From the NCBI GenBank assembly GCA_903928275.1, contig CAIYQJ010000373.1, positions 1 to 5,574 on the forward strand: a DNA stretch of 5,574 bases. The letters are read 5' to 3'. Under the pieces are notes generated by a model. That model had not been told where the DNA came from. It did not search any database and saw only the letters and a program-made list of their open reading frames with translations. Position 1 is the stretch's first letter. Every line of letters starts with the position of its first letter. This DNA comes from an uncultured Chloroflexota bacterium. GTDB taxonomy: Bacteria; Chloroflexota; Limnocylindria; Limnocylindrales; CSP1-4. Positions 1-5,574 of this stretch are shown here, piece after piece. The position numbers and the translations under genes are program-made.

Positions 1-2
1 CG

Positions 3-2000
3 CGACGCGCGGTCAACGGCGAGCCGCCCGGGTGCCGCGTCACCTTCACGGACATCGACGCGCGCAAGCTGGCCGAGGAAGCGCTGCGCGCGAGCGAGGC
101 GCTGCATCGAGGGGTCATCACCGCCTCGCCCGACGCCATCGCGATCGCGGACCTGGACGGTCGCCTCCGCATGGTCTCCCCGATGGGCATCGCCATGTTC
201 GGGTACCAGCGGGAAGAGCAGCTGGTGGGCCGAGCGCTCGCGGAGTTGCTGGCTCCGGAGGATCGGGAGCGCGCCCAGGTGACGCTCGCGCTCATGTTCC
301 TCGACGGGGTACGGCTGCCGCGCGAGTTCCGCGGGCTGCGCGCCGATGGGAGCACCTTCCCCGTCGACGCGAAGGGCGAGTTCATCCGGGATGCGGACGA
401 CCTGCCGACCGGCGTCGTCCTGATCATCCGAGACGTCACCGAGCGCAAGCGGGACGAAGAAGGCGTGCGCGCGCGCGAGGCCGAGCTCGCCGAGGCCCAG
501 CGGATCTCGCACGTGGGCAGCCTGACCTGGGACTCGGCCGCCGACGTCTTCGAATGGTCCGACGAGCTGTGCCGGATCTTCGGGCTCGAGCCGGGCGGCG
601 GGCCGCCGTCGATCGAGGAGCTGGCGCGCTTCTTCGACGCCGACACGTTCGCGAGGGCGCGCGGGTCGATCGCGGCGGCGGTCGAGACGGGCGAGCGGTT
701 CGAGATCGAGCTGGACGTCCGCCGAGCCGACGGGTCGGTCCGCAATGTCGTCGCACGCGGGGAGCGGGCGCTCGGTCCGGACGGCACGATCGTCAGGTTG
801 CGTGGCACCCTCGCCGACGTCACCGAGCTGCGCGAGGCGCAGGCCCGGGCCGACCGGGTCGAGCGCGCGGAGATGATCGCGCGGCTCGCCGGCGGCGTCG
901 CGCACGACTTCAACAACATGCTCGCGGCGATCAACGGGTACGGGGAGTTCCTCGGCGACAGCATCCCCGCCGACGATCCCCGCCACGCCGACGTCGACGC
1001 GATCCGCGAGGCCGGGGGGCGTGCCGCGGCGCTGACGCACCAGCTGCTCGCCTTCGGCCGCCGCCAGGCCCTGTGGCCGGTGGTCGTGGACCCCGACGAG
1101 GTCATCGCCGGCATCGCGCCGCTGCTCCAGGGCATCGTCGGCGACGGTGTGGACCTCGTCATCACGCGCGGCGAGCCGGTCGGTCACGTGAGGGCCGACC
1201 GGGCCGAGCTCGAACGGGCGGTCGTCCACCTCGTCACCAACGCCCGCGACGCGCTGCCCGACGGCGGTCGGGTGACGATCGAGACCGCCGACGTCACGTT
1301 CGCGCCGAGCGATCCCGGGCTGCCCCCGGCGACGACCCCGGGCGACTACGTCCGCCTCACGGTGACGGACACCGGCCGCGGGATCGAACCGGCGGTGCTC
1401 CCGCACGTGTTCGAGCCGTTCTTCACGACGACGGCGTTCGGCACGAGAAGGGGACTCGGCCTCTCGAGTGTCGAGGGCGCCATCGCGCAGTCGGGCGGCT
1501 TCATGACCGTCAGGAGCGAGGTCGGGTGGGGCGCCTCGTTCTCGATCTGCCTCCCGCGGATCGCGCGGGCGGCTGCCGCCTCACCTGGCTTCGCGGGCCC
1601 CGTGCCCGCGGGCGGCTCGGAGACGATCCTGCTCGTCGAGGATGAGCGCGGCGTCCGCGAAGTCACCGCGCGCGCGCTCCGGGCCTTCGGCTACGCGGTC
1701 CTGGAGGCGGGCGATCCGGCTCTCGCGCTGGGGATCGCCGGGAGCGGCGGAACACCATTCGACCTGCTCGTCACCGACGTGTCGATGCCGGGCATGAACG
1801 GCCGCGAGCTCTCCGAGCGGCTGACCGCGATGCGCCCCGGCCTGCCGACGATCTTCGTCTCCGGCTACTCGCCGGACGACGTCTTCGGGGACGGTCTCAT
1901 CGACGGAGGCGCCACGCTGCTCACGAAGCCCTTCTCCCGCGACGAGCTCGCGGCGCGGGTCCGCGCGCTGCTGGATGGGCGGACGGACGGGGGCGCGTAG
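3..2000 (+). CDS. Multi-PAS hybrid sensor histidine kinase/response regulator (5' partial)
   Basis: Seen: the reading frame is open to the left edge (first whole codon at base 3) and ends at TAG 1998-2000, giving 665 visible residues. Numbering from the edge, residues 1-28 are the end of a PAS/PAC domain, followed by PAS at about 33-150 (ending in the PAC-like VTERKR), a short helical linker, and a PAS_3-like domain at about 167-277. HisKA follows with GGVAHDFNN, phospho-acceptor His301. The HATPase has N-box TNARDA (Asn413), G1 box DTGRG (Asp456) and G2 box RRGLGLS. The C-terminal receiver has the acidic pocket EDE 546-548, phospho-acceptor Asp592, Ser620 and Lys642. Family knowledge: such proteins autophosphorylate on His and pass phosphate to the fused receiver, often for onward relay. 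No membrane segment or DNA-binding output is visible, so a cytoplasmic sensor is inferred. The ligand is unknown. An internal ATG at 171 lies inside a PAS domain and is not the real start. Confidence 0.95.
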   Translation, partial: RRAVNGEPPGCRVTFTDIDARKLAEEALRASEALHRGVITASPDAIAIADLDGRLRMVSPMGIAMFGYQREEQLVGRALAELLAPEDRERAQVTLALMFLDGVRLPREFRGLRADGSTFPVDAKGEFIRDADDLPTGVVLIIRDVTERKRDEEGVRAREAELAEAQRISHVGSLTWDSAADVFEWSDELCRIFGLEPGGGPPSIEELARFFDADTFARARGSIAAAVETGERFEIELDVRRADGSVRNVVARGERALGPDGTIVRLRGTLADVTELREAQARADRVERAEMIARLAGGVAHDFNNMLAAINGYGEFLGDSIPADDPRHADVDAIREAGGRAAALTHQLLAFGRRQALWPVVVDPDEVIAGIAPLLQGIVGDGVDLVITRGEPVGHVRADRAELERAVVHLVTNARDALPDGGRVTIETADVTFAPSDPGLPPATTPGDYVRLTVTDTGRGIEPAVLPHVFEPFFTTTAFGTRRGLGLSSVEGAIAQSGGFMTVRSEVGWGASFSICLPRIARAAAASPGFAGPVPAGGSETILLVEDERGVREVTARALRAFGYAVLEAGDPALALGIAGSGGTPFDLLVTDVSMPGMNGRELSERLTAMRPGLPTIFVSGYSPDDVFGDGLIDGGATLLTKPFSRDELAARVRALLDGRTDGGA

Positions 2001-2005
2001 AGGGA
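1999..2005 (+). promoter_or_regulatory. Shine-Dalgarno-like sequence for an alternative GTG start at 2013
   Basis: AGAGGGA overlaps the stop of the kinase gene and stands 7 bases before GTG 2013, which is in frame with the MarP-type protein. Use of this start would make the two genes a tight operon (12-base gap) and add 25 residues (polar, rich in Arg and Ala) to the protease. I prefer ATG 2088 on homology grounds, so this site is a candidate only. Confidence 0.25.
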
Positions 2006-2030
2006 TCCCGGCGTGGGCGGGCACACCCCC

Positions 2031-2087
2031 GGCCTGCGATCGACGCGGCTCGCGGCGCAGACGGCCGGCGCGTGCGACGATCGGGCC
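2031..2087. repeat. Imperfect inverted repeat upstream of the MarP-type gene
   Basis: GGCC-TG-CGATCG (2031-2042) is complementary to CGATCGGGCC (2078-2087), giving 10 pairs with a two-base bulge in the left arm and 35 bases between the arms. The right arm touches ATG 2088 and overlaps the weak -10-like hexamer. It could be an operator, an mRNA structure (if transcription begins upstream) or chance, since CGATCG is common in such DNA. There is no T-run, so it is not an intrinsic terminator. Confidence 0.3.
2076..2081 (+). promoter_or_regulatory. Weak -10-like hexamer before the MarP-type gene
   Basis: GACGAT ends 6 bases before ATG 2088, the same spacing as the TAGCAT box before the DUF885 ATG. 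It keeps the A and final T of TANNNT but lacks the first T, so it is a weak match and may be chance in this GC-rich DNA. If real, the protease mRNA would also be leaderless. Confidence 0.2.
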
Positions 2088-3275
2088 ATGAACCTCGTGG
2101 ACCTCGCGGCCCTCGCGCTCGTCTGCCTCGGGCTGGTGCTCGGAGTGCGCTCCGGCGCAGTGCCGCAGATCCTCGGGCTGCTCGGCGCGGCGGCGGGCGT
2201 GGTCGTCTTCGTCCTGCTCGCGCCGTCCCTGCGCGACGCGCTCGGCTTCGTCGGCCAGCCCGCGCGCGCACTCGCCGGGGTGGGCGTCGCCCTCTGCGTG
2301 ATCGGGGCCGGCGAGGCGCTCGGCTCCGGCATCGGTCGCACGCTTCGGACGCGGTGGCCGGAGGGTCCGGCAGCGGTGCTCGACGGGGCTCTGGGCGGCA
2401 TCATCGGCGTCGTCCAGGCGATCGTGGTGATCTGGATCGTCGGCGGCCTCATCGCGAACGTGCCGCTCGGGTCGCTCGCCGAGCAGGCTCAGCGCTCGGT
2501 GGCCATCCGGACGGTCGACGGCTTCATGCCGCCGCCCCACGCCATCACCGGCGAGATCGGCCGGATCGCCGGCGCGTCCGGGCTGCCGGAGCTCTTCGTC
2601 GGCCTCGAGCCGTTCCCCGCGGCCCCCGTCGACCTGCCCGACGCCGCCACGGCCGCGCGGATCGCGCGCCGCGCGAGCGGGAGCGTGGTCCGGGTGGAGG
2701 CGGCGGCGTGCGGCGTGCTCGAGACCGGGACCGGCTTCGCGACCGCTCCGGGCGTCGTCGTGACGAACGCACACGTCGTCGCCGGTGCGCCGGGGGTCGT
2801 CGTGTCGTCCGACGCCGAGAGCGGACGGCCGCGGAGGCCCGCGACGGTCGTGCTGTTCGATCCGGCGCTCGATGTCGCCGTCCTGCGCGTGCCGGGCCTC
2901 GACGTCCCGAGCCTGCGGTGGGCCGCCGAGGACCCGGCCCGGGGCGCGGTCGGCGTGGCGCTGGGCCATCCGAACGGGGCGCCGCTCACCGCGATCCCCG
3001 GGGCGGTCGCGACGGCGTACGTGGCGGCCGGGCGCGACCTCGCCGGCACCGGGACGGTCGACCGGCCGATCCTCGAACTCCGCGCGGCCATCGAGCCGGG
3101 GGACAGCGGCGGGCCGTTCGTCCTCGCGGACGGCACGGTGGGCGGCGTGGTCTTCGCGCAGTCGCGGTCCGACGCCCAGGTGGGTTACGCGCTCGCGGCC
3201 GCGGTCGTGCGGGCGACCGTGGATCCGTCCGTCGCACGGACGACGGCGACCTCGACGGGTCCATGCCTCCATTGA
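2088..3275 (+). CDS. marP: MarP-type membrane-anchored trypsin-like serine protease (CvpA-like N-terminus)
   Basis: The protein has 395 residues from ATG 2088. Seen: four hydrophobic segments at about 3-20, 24-47, 58-82 and 97-128 form a CvpA-like membrane domain. A linker leads to a chymotrypsin-fold domain from about 185 with His229 (VTNAHVV), Asp262 (ALDVAVL) and Ser340 (EPGDSGGPF). Cys208 stands before the protease core and Cys393 two residues from the C-terminus. Family knowledge: Mycobacterium tuberculosis MarP (Rv3671c, 397 residues) has the triad His235/Asp264/Ser343 and a Cys214-Cys395 disulfide. It is a periplasmic protease needed for acid and oxidative stress resistance. Inference: same fold, orientation and redox-sensitive design, with the protease outside the cytoplasmic membrane; the substrate is unknown. 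The start was chosen because the first helix begins at once (MNLVDL) and the length fits. GTG 2013, preceded by a purine-rich AGAGGGA, would add 25 polar residues and cannot be excluded. Confidence 0.9.
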   Translation: MNLVDLAALALVCLGLVLGVRSGAVPQILGLLGAAAGVVVFVLLAPSLRDALGFVGQPARALAGVGVALCVIGAGEALGSGIGRTLRTRWPEGPAAVLDGALGGIIGVVQAIVVIWIVGGLIANVPLGSLAEQAQRSVAIRTVDGFMPPPHAITGEIGRIAGASGLPELFVGLEPFPAAPVDLPDAATAARIARRASGSVVRVEAAACGVLETGTGFATAPGVVVTNAHVVAGAPGVVVSSDAESGRPRRPATVVLFDPALDVAVLRVPGLDVPSLRWAAEDPARGAVGVALGHPNGAPLTAIPGAVATAYVAAGRDLAGTGTVDRPILELRAAIEPGDSGGPFVLADGTVGGVVFAQSRSDAQVGYALAAAVVRATVDPSVARTTATSTGPCLH

Positions 3276-3288
3276 CGCCCACCGCCGC

Positions 3289-3294
3289 TAGCAT
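3289..3294 (+). promoter_or_regulatory. -10 box of a leaderless promoter for the DUF885 gene
   Basis: TAGCAT fits the TANNNT -10 consensus and ends 6 bases before ATG 3301. With the usual 6-7 base distance, transcription would start at the A of the ATG, so the mRNA would have no 5' leader. No Shine-Dalgarno sequence is present before the ATG, which agrees. No good -35 is seen at 16-18 bases upstream; TTGACG at 3272-3277 is only 11 bases away. The start-site prediction is an inference from geometry. Confidence 0.6.
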
Positions 3295-3300
3295 GCCCTG

Positions 3301-5088
3301 ATGCACGACGACCCCACGCGACCGCGCTCCGTCGGGGCGCACGACCCACGAGCCGCCCGCCCCGGCGCGCCGTCCGTCCTGGCCGATCTCGCCGGCCGGT
3401 ACTGGGACGAGGTCCTGCGCGACGATCCGCTCGCCGCCACGTCCCTCGGGGACCGCCGCCACGACGACCAGCTTCCCGACCCGCGGCCGGCAGCGCGCGC
3501 GGAGATCCGGCAACGGCTCGCGGGCCTTCGCGAGAGCCTCCGCGCCGTCCCGGCCGCTGCGCTCGACGAGGGCGATCGCGTGACGCGGTCCGCGCTCGAG
3601 GAGGCGCTCGTCGGCCACGTCGCGCGACTCGACGCGGGGAGGATCTCGGGCCTCGACGCCTGGACGGTCGATCCCCTCGAGGGGCTGCCGAGCCAGCTCC
3701 TCGACATCCCCGCCTACCAGTCGCTGGGGTCGCCGGAGCATGCGCGGGCGCTGGCCGCGCGATGGCGGGCGATGGGCCCGTACGTCGATGCGACTGTCGC
3801 GAACCTCCGAGCCTCGCTGGCGGAGGGGCGCGCACCGGCGCGCGCACCGGTCGCGCGCGTCGTGGAGCAGCTCGATCGCGTGGCGCGGACGCCGGACGCC
3901 GAGGACCCGCTCCTCGCGCCGGCGCGGTCGGTCGTCGCTGACGCCGCGTCGGCCGGGATGGCCGCGGACGCGGCCGCCGCATTCGCCGCCGAGCTGGGCG
4001 AGATCGTCCGCGCGGTCGTGCGGCCGGCCCTGGCTCGGCTGCGTGGCGCGCTCGCCGACGAGGCCATGCCCGCGTCACGCCCGGACGAGCGGCCGGGGAT
4101 CGTCCACGTCGCAGGCGGCGCGGAGGCGTACGCCCTGCTCATCCGTTTCCACACGTCGCTGCCACTCGCGGCCGCGGAGCTGCACGAGACCGGGCTGCGC
4201 GAGGTGGAGCGGATCGACGCGGAGTTCGCGGACCTCGGCGCGCGCCTCCTCGGGACGAAAGGCACGGCCGAGACCCTCGCCCGCCTCCGCGACGACCCGG
4301 CGCTCCGCTTCGCGACGCGTGCAGAGATCCACGCGGTCGCCGAACGCTCGCTCGACCGGGCCCGGGAGGCCCTCCCGGCGTGGTTCGGGATCCTGCCGCG
4401 GACGCCGTGCGTCGTCGTCCCCATGGGGCCCCACGAGGAGGAGCACGGGACGATCGCGTACTACCGGCAGCCCGCGGCCGACGGGTCGCGACCGGGCCAG
4501 TACTACCTCAACCTCTCCGCCCCGGAGACGCGCCCCCGCTACGAGGCGGAGGCGCTCGCGTTCCACGAGTCGATCCCCGGGCACCACCTCCAGATCGCGA
4601 TCGGCCAGGAGCTCACCGGGCTCCCCGAGTTCCGGAAGCACCTGGGCCCCACCGCGTTCTTCGAGGGCTGGGGCCTGTACACGGAACGGCTGGCGGACGA
4701 GATGGGCCTGTACTCCGGCGCGATGGATCGGTTCGGGGTCCTCTCGTTCGATGCGTGGCGGGCCGGCCGGCTCGTCGTGGACACCGGGATGCACGCCCTC
4801 GGGTGGTCGCGCGACCGGGCGATCGCCTTCATGCGCGAGCACACCGCCCTCGGCGGGAACAACATCGCGAACGAGGTCGATCGATACATCGTGTGGCCGG
4901 GCCAGGCGCTCGCCTACAAGACCGGCCAGCTGGAGATCCTCCGGCTGCGGGACGAGGCGCGCGAGGAGCTCGGGGCGTCATTCGACATCCGCGCGTTCCA
5001 CGACGCCGTGCTCGGCGACGGCGCCGTCCCGCTCGAGACGCTCCGCGCTATCGTCCGCGGCCGATCTGCGGCGGCACGGCGCGGCTGA
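3301..5088 (+). CDS. DUF885 family protein, probable metal-dependent hydrolase/peptidase-like
   Basis: The protein has 595 residues (ATG 3301 to TGA 5086-5088). Seen: no signal peptide or membrane segment, so probably cytoplasmic. The N-terminal helical part carries the DUF885-typical opening YWDEVLRDDP (34-43), followed by a threonine and glycine (ATSLG). The diagnostic C-terminal half has QYYLNL (400-405), HESIPGHH (422-429), EGWGLYTE (455-462) and DRYIVWPGQALAYK (527-540). Family knowledge: DUF885 (PF05960) proteins share HExxPGHH and EGWGLY, and I recall the family being grouped with zincin-type peptidases. Few members have a demonstrated activity. Inference: His422, His428 or His429, and Glu455 or Glu462 may bind metal, with Glu423 as general base. 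The spacing is not classical HExxH, so peptidase activity is a hypothesis. The gene starts 25 bases after the upstream stop but has a -10 box directly before its ATG, which favours separate leaderless transcription. Length is normal for the family and no frameshift is seen. Confidence 0.9.
   Translation: MHDDPTRPRSVGAHDPRAARPGAPSVLADLAGRYWDEVLRDDPLAATSLGDRRHDDQLPDPRPAARAEIRQRLAGLRESLRAVPAAALDEGDRVTRSALEEALVGHVARLDAGRISGLDAWTVDPLEGLPSQLLDIPAYQSLGSPEHARALAARWRAMGPYVDATVANLRASLAEGRAPARAPVARVVEQLDRVARTPDAEDPLLAPARSVVADAASAGMAADAAAAFAAELGEIVRAVVRPALARLRGALADEAMPASRPDERPGIVHVAGGAEAYALLIRFHTSLPLAAAELHETGLREVERIDAEFADLGARLLGTKGTAETLARLRDDPALRFATRAEIHAVAERSLDRAREALPAWFGILPRTPCVVVPMGPHEEEHGTIAYYRQPAADGSRPGQYYLNLSAPETRPRYEAEALAFHESIPGHHLQIAIGQELTGLPEFRKHLGPTAFFEGWGLYTERLADEMGLYSGAMDRFGVLSFDAWRAGRLVVDTGMHALGWSRDRAIAFMREHTALGGNNIANEVDRYIVWPGQALAYKTGQLEILRLRDEAREELGASFDIRAFHDAVLGDGAVPLETLRAIVRGRSAAARRG
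3829..3850 (+). repeat. Tandem 10-base repeat inside the DUF885 gene
   Basis: CGCGCACCGG occurs at 3829-3838 and again at 3841-3850, a 12-base period that keeps the reading frame and encodes the repeated RAPA/RAPV stretch. It is probably a small in-frame slippage product in a surface loop of the helical N-terminal region. Confidence 0.5.
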
Positions 5089-5100
5089 GAGCGCGCGGCG

Positions 5101-5106
5101 TACACT
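5101..5106 (+). promoter_or_regulatory. Putative -10 box for ilvD
   Basis: TACACT matches TANNNT and lies 12 bases after the stop of the DUF885 gene, in the gap before ilvD. A start near 5112-5114 would give a leader of about 66 bases ending in a Shine-Dalgarno sequence. No -35 match is seen at 17 bases upstream. The leader holds no ATG-started leader peptide with a run of branched-chain codons, so classical attenuation is not indicated. Confidence 0.4.
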
Positions 5107-5127
5107 CGGCGGAGCTCTCGGCCGCCG
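5107..5127. repeat. Short inverted repeat in the gap before ilvD
   Basis: CGGCGG (5107-5112) pairs with CCGCCG (5122-5127) around a 9-base loop. There is no following T-run, so it is a poor terminator for the DUF885 gene. It spans the predicted ilvD transcription start, so it would not form in the ilvD mRNA if that prediction holds. Confidence 0.25.
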
Positions 5128-5167
5128 CCACCCACCCCTCGCGCGGCCACCGGGCCACCCAACGGAC

Positions 5168-5173
5168 GAGGAA
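5168..5173 (+). promoter_or_regulatory. Ribosome binding site of ilvD
   Basis: GAGGAA stands 5 bases before ATG 5179 and is the clearest Shine-Dalgarno sequence in the window. It fixes the ilvD start and contrasts with the DUF885 gene, which has none. Confidence 0.7.
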
Positions 5174-5178
5174 CCTCC

Positions 5179-5574
5179 ATGCCGCAGACGACCCACCCGT
5201 ACGACCGCCCTACCGACCCCGCCAAGCGCCACTCGGCCGCCCTCACCGACGGCCCGGACCGCGCCGCGGCACGCGCGATGCTCAAGGCGATCGGCTTCAC
5301 GGACGACGACCTCGCGAAGCCGCTCGTCGGCGTGGCAACGACGTGGATCGAGACGATGCCGTGCAACTACAACCAGCGCCGGCTCGCCGAGCAGGTCAAG
5401 GAGGGCATCCGCGCGGCCGGCGGGACGCCGATGGAGTTCAACACGATCTCCGTCAGCGACGGCGTGAGCATGGGCACCGAGGGCATGAAGGCGAGCCTCG
5501 TCAGCCGCGAGGTCATCGCCGACTCCGTCGAACTGACCATCCGCGGCCACGGCTATGACGCCCTGGTCGGCGTC
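5179..5574 (+). CDS. ilvD: Dihydroxy-acid dehydratase, N-terminal part (3' partial)
   Basis: The first 132 residues run in frame to the right edge; the full family length is about 560. Seen: LVGVATTWIETMPCNYNQR places Cys62 in the PCN motif, the first iron-sulfur ligand of the IlvD/Edd family in its cysteine-rich type. GGTPMEFNTISVSDGVSMG contains Asp94, which aligns with the Mg2+-binding Asp of IlvD. SLVSREVIADSVEL and RGHGYDALVGV are typical of the family up to the next cluster cysteine, which lies beyond the window. Family knowledge: IlvD is a cytoplasmic Fe-S enzyme dehydrating 2,3-dihydroxy-isovalerate and 2,3-dihydroxy-3-methylvalerate to the 2-keto acids in valine and isoleucine synthesis. 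The start is supported by GAGGAA five bases upstream. A related sugar-acid dehydratase is the main alternative, but the SREVIADS and MEFNTI stretches favour IlvD. No other ilv gene is in view. Confidence 0.93.
   Translation, partial: MPQTTHPYDRPTDPAKRHSAALTDGPDRAAARAMLKAIGFTDDDLAKPLVGVATTWIETMPCNYNQRRLAEQVKEGIRAAGGTPMEFNTISVSDGVSMGTEGMKASLVSREVIADSVELTIRGHGYDALVGV

Noticed and set aside
171..173. ATG at 171 as start of the kinase
   Set aside because: The frame is open to the window edge and encodes the end of one PAS domain and the beginning of another before this ATG, so starting here would cut a domain.
32..1645. Plus-strand open frame of 537 codons over the kinase
   Set aside because: The overlapping frame at 3-2000 holds all PAS, HisKA, HATPase and receiver motifs; this one is an Arg-rich shadow.
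1581..3272. Long open frame of 563 codons on the minus strand
   Set aside because: It lies antisense to the kinase receiver and MarP-type genes, its translation is an Arg/Ala/Gly-rich low-complexity shadow with no domain motif, and such frames are expected in very GC-rich DNA.
3272..3277. TTGACG as a -35 box for the DUF885 promoter
   Set aside because: The hexamer matches, but the spacer to TAGCAT is 11 bases instead of 16-18, and it overlaps the stop codon of the upstream gene. Probably chance.
5107..5127. Hairpin as an intrinsic terminator of the DUF885 gene
   Set aside because: The stem is only 6 bp with a 9-base loop and no T-run follows.
3740..5467. Long plus-strand open frame of 575 codons
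   Set aside because: It runs in another frame through the DUF885 gene and into ilvD, both clearly recognised. Its product is Arg/Ser-rich without motifs.
1..5574. A new defence, mobile or biosynthetic system
   Set aside because: All four genes belong to known families. There are no transposase, integrase, toxin-antitoxin, CRISPR or phage signals, and base composition looks even across the window.

Overview
The window is very GC-rich DNA carrying four co-directional (+) genes packed tightly, with gaps of 87, 25 and 90 bases. No RNA gene, insertion sequence, CRISPR array or integration site is visible. Strong G/C bias at third codon positions, what looks like leaderless transcription of one gene, and an actinobacterial-type MarP protease suggest a high-GC terrestrial Actinomycetota or Chloroflexota genome (for example a Limnocylindria-like lineage). 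The taxonomic call is an inference and is not settled by the sequence.

Layout. (1) Bases 3-2000: the 3' part of a soluble-looking hybrid sensor histidine kinase, cut by the left edge, with the tail of one PAS domain, two more PAS domains, HisKA, HATPase and a C-terminal receiver. (2) Bases 2088-3275: a membrane-anchored trypsin-like serine protease of the MarP type. It has four N-terminal membrane helices (CvpA-like), a complete His-Asp-Ser triad and the Cys pair that forms the regulatory disulfide in mycobacterial MarP. (3) Bases 3301-5088: a DUF885 family protein with an HExxPGHH metal-site-like motif, apparently transcribed leaderless from a -10 box just 6 bases before its ATG. (4) Bases 5179-5574: the first 132 residues of dihydroxy-acid dehydratase (IlvD), cut by the right edge, with its own -10-like box and a Shine-Dalgarno sequence.

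The genes do not form one obvious pathway. They look like a chromosomal run of separately transcribed housekeeping and stress genes: signal sensing, envelope proteolysis, a probable peptidase-like hydrolase, and branched-chain amino acid synthesis. I see no convincing new multi-gene system. The points most worth checking are the conserved redox/protease architecture of the MarP homologue, its uncertain start (GTG 2013 or ATG 2088), the leaderless signal of the DUF885 gene, and the unusual metal motif of that protein.
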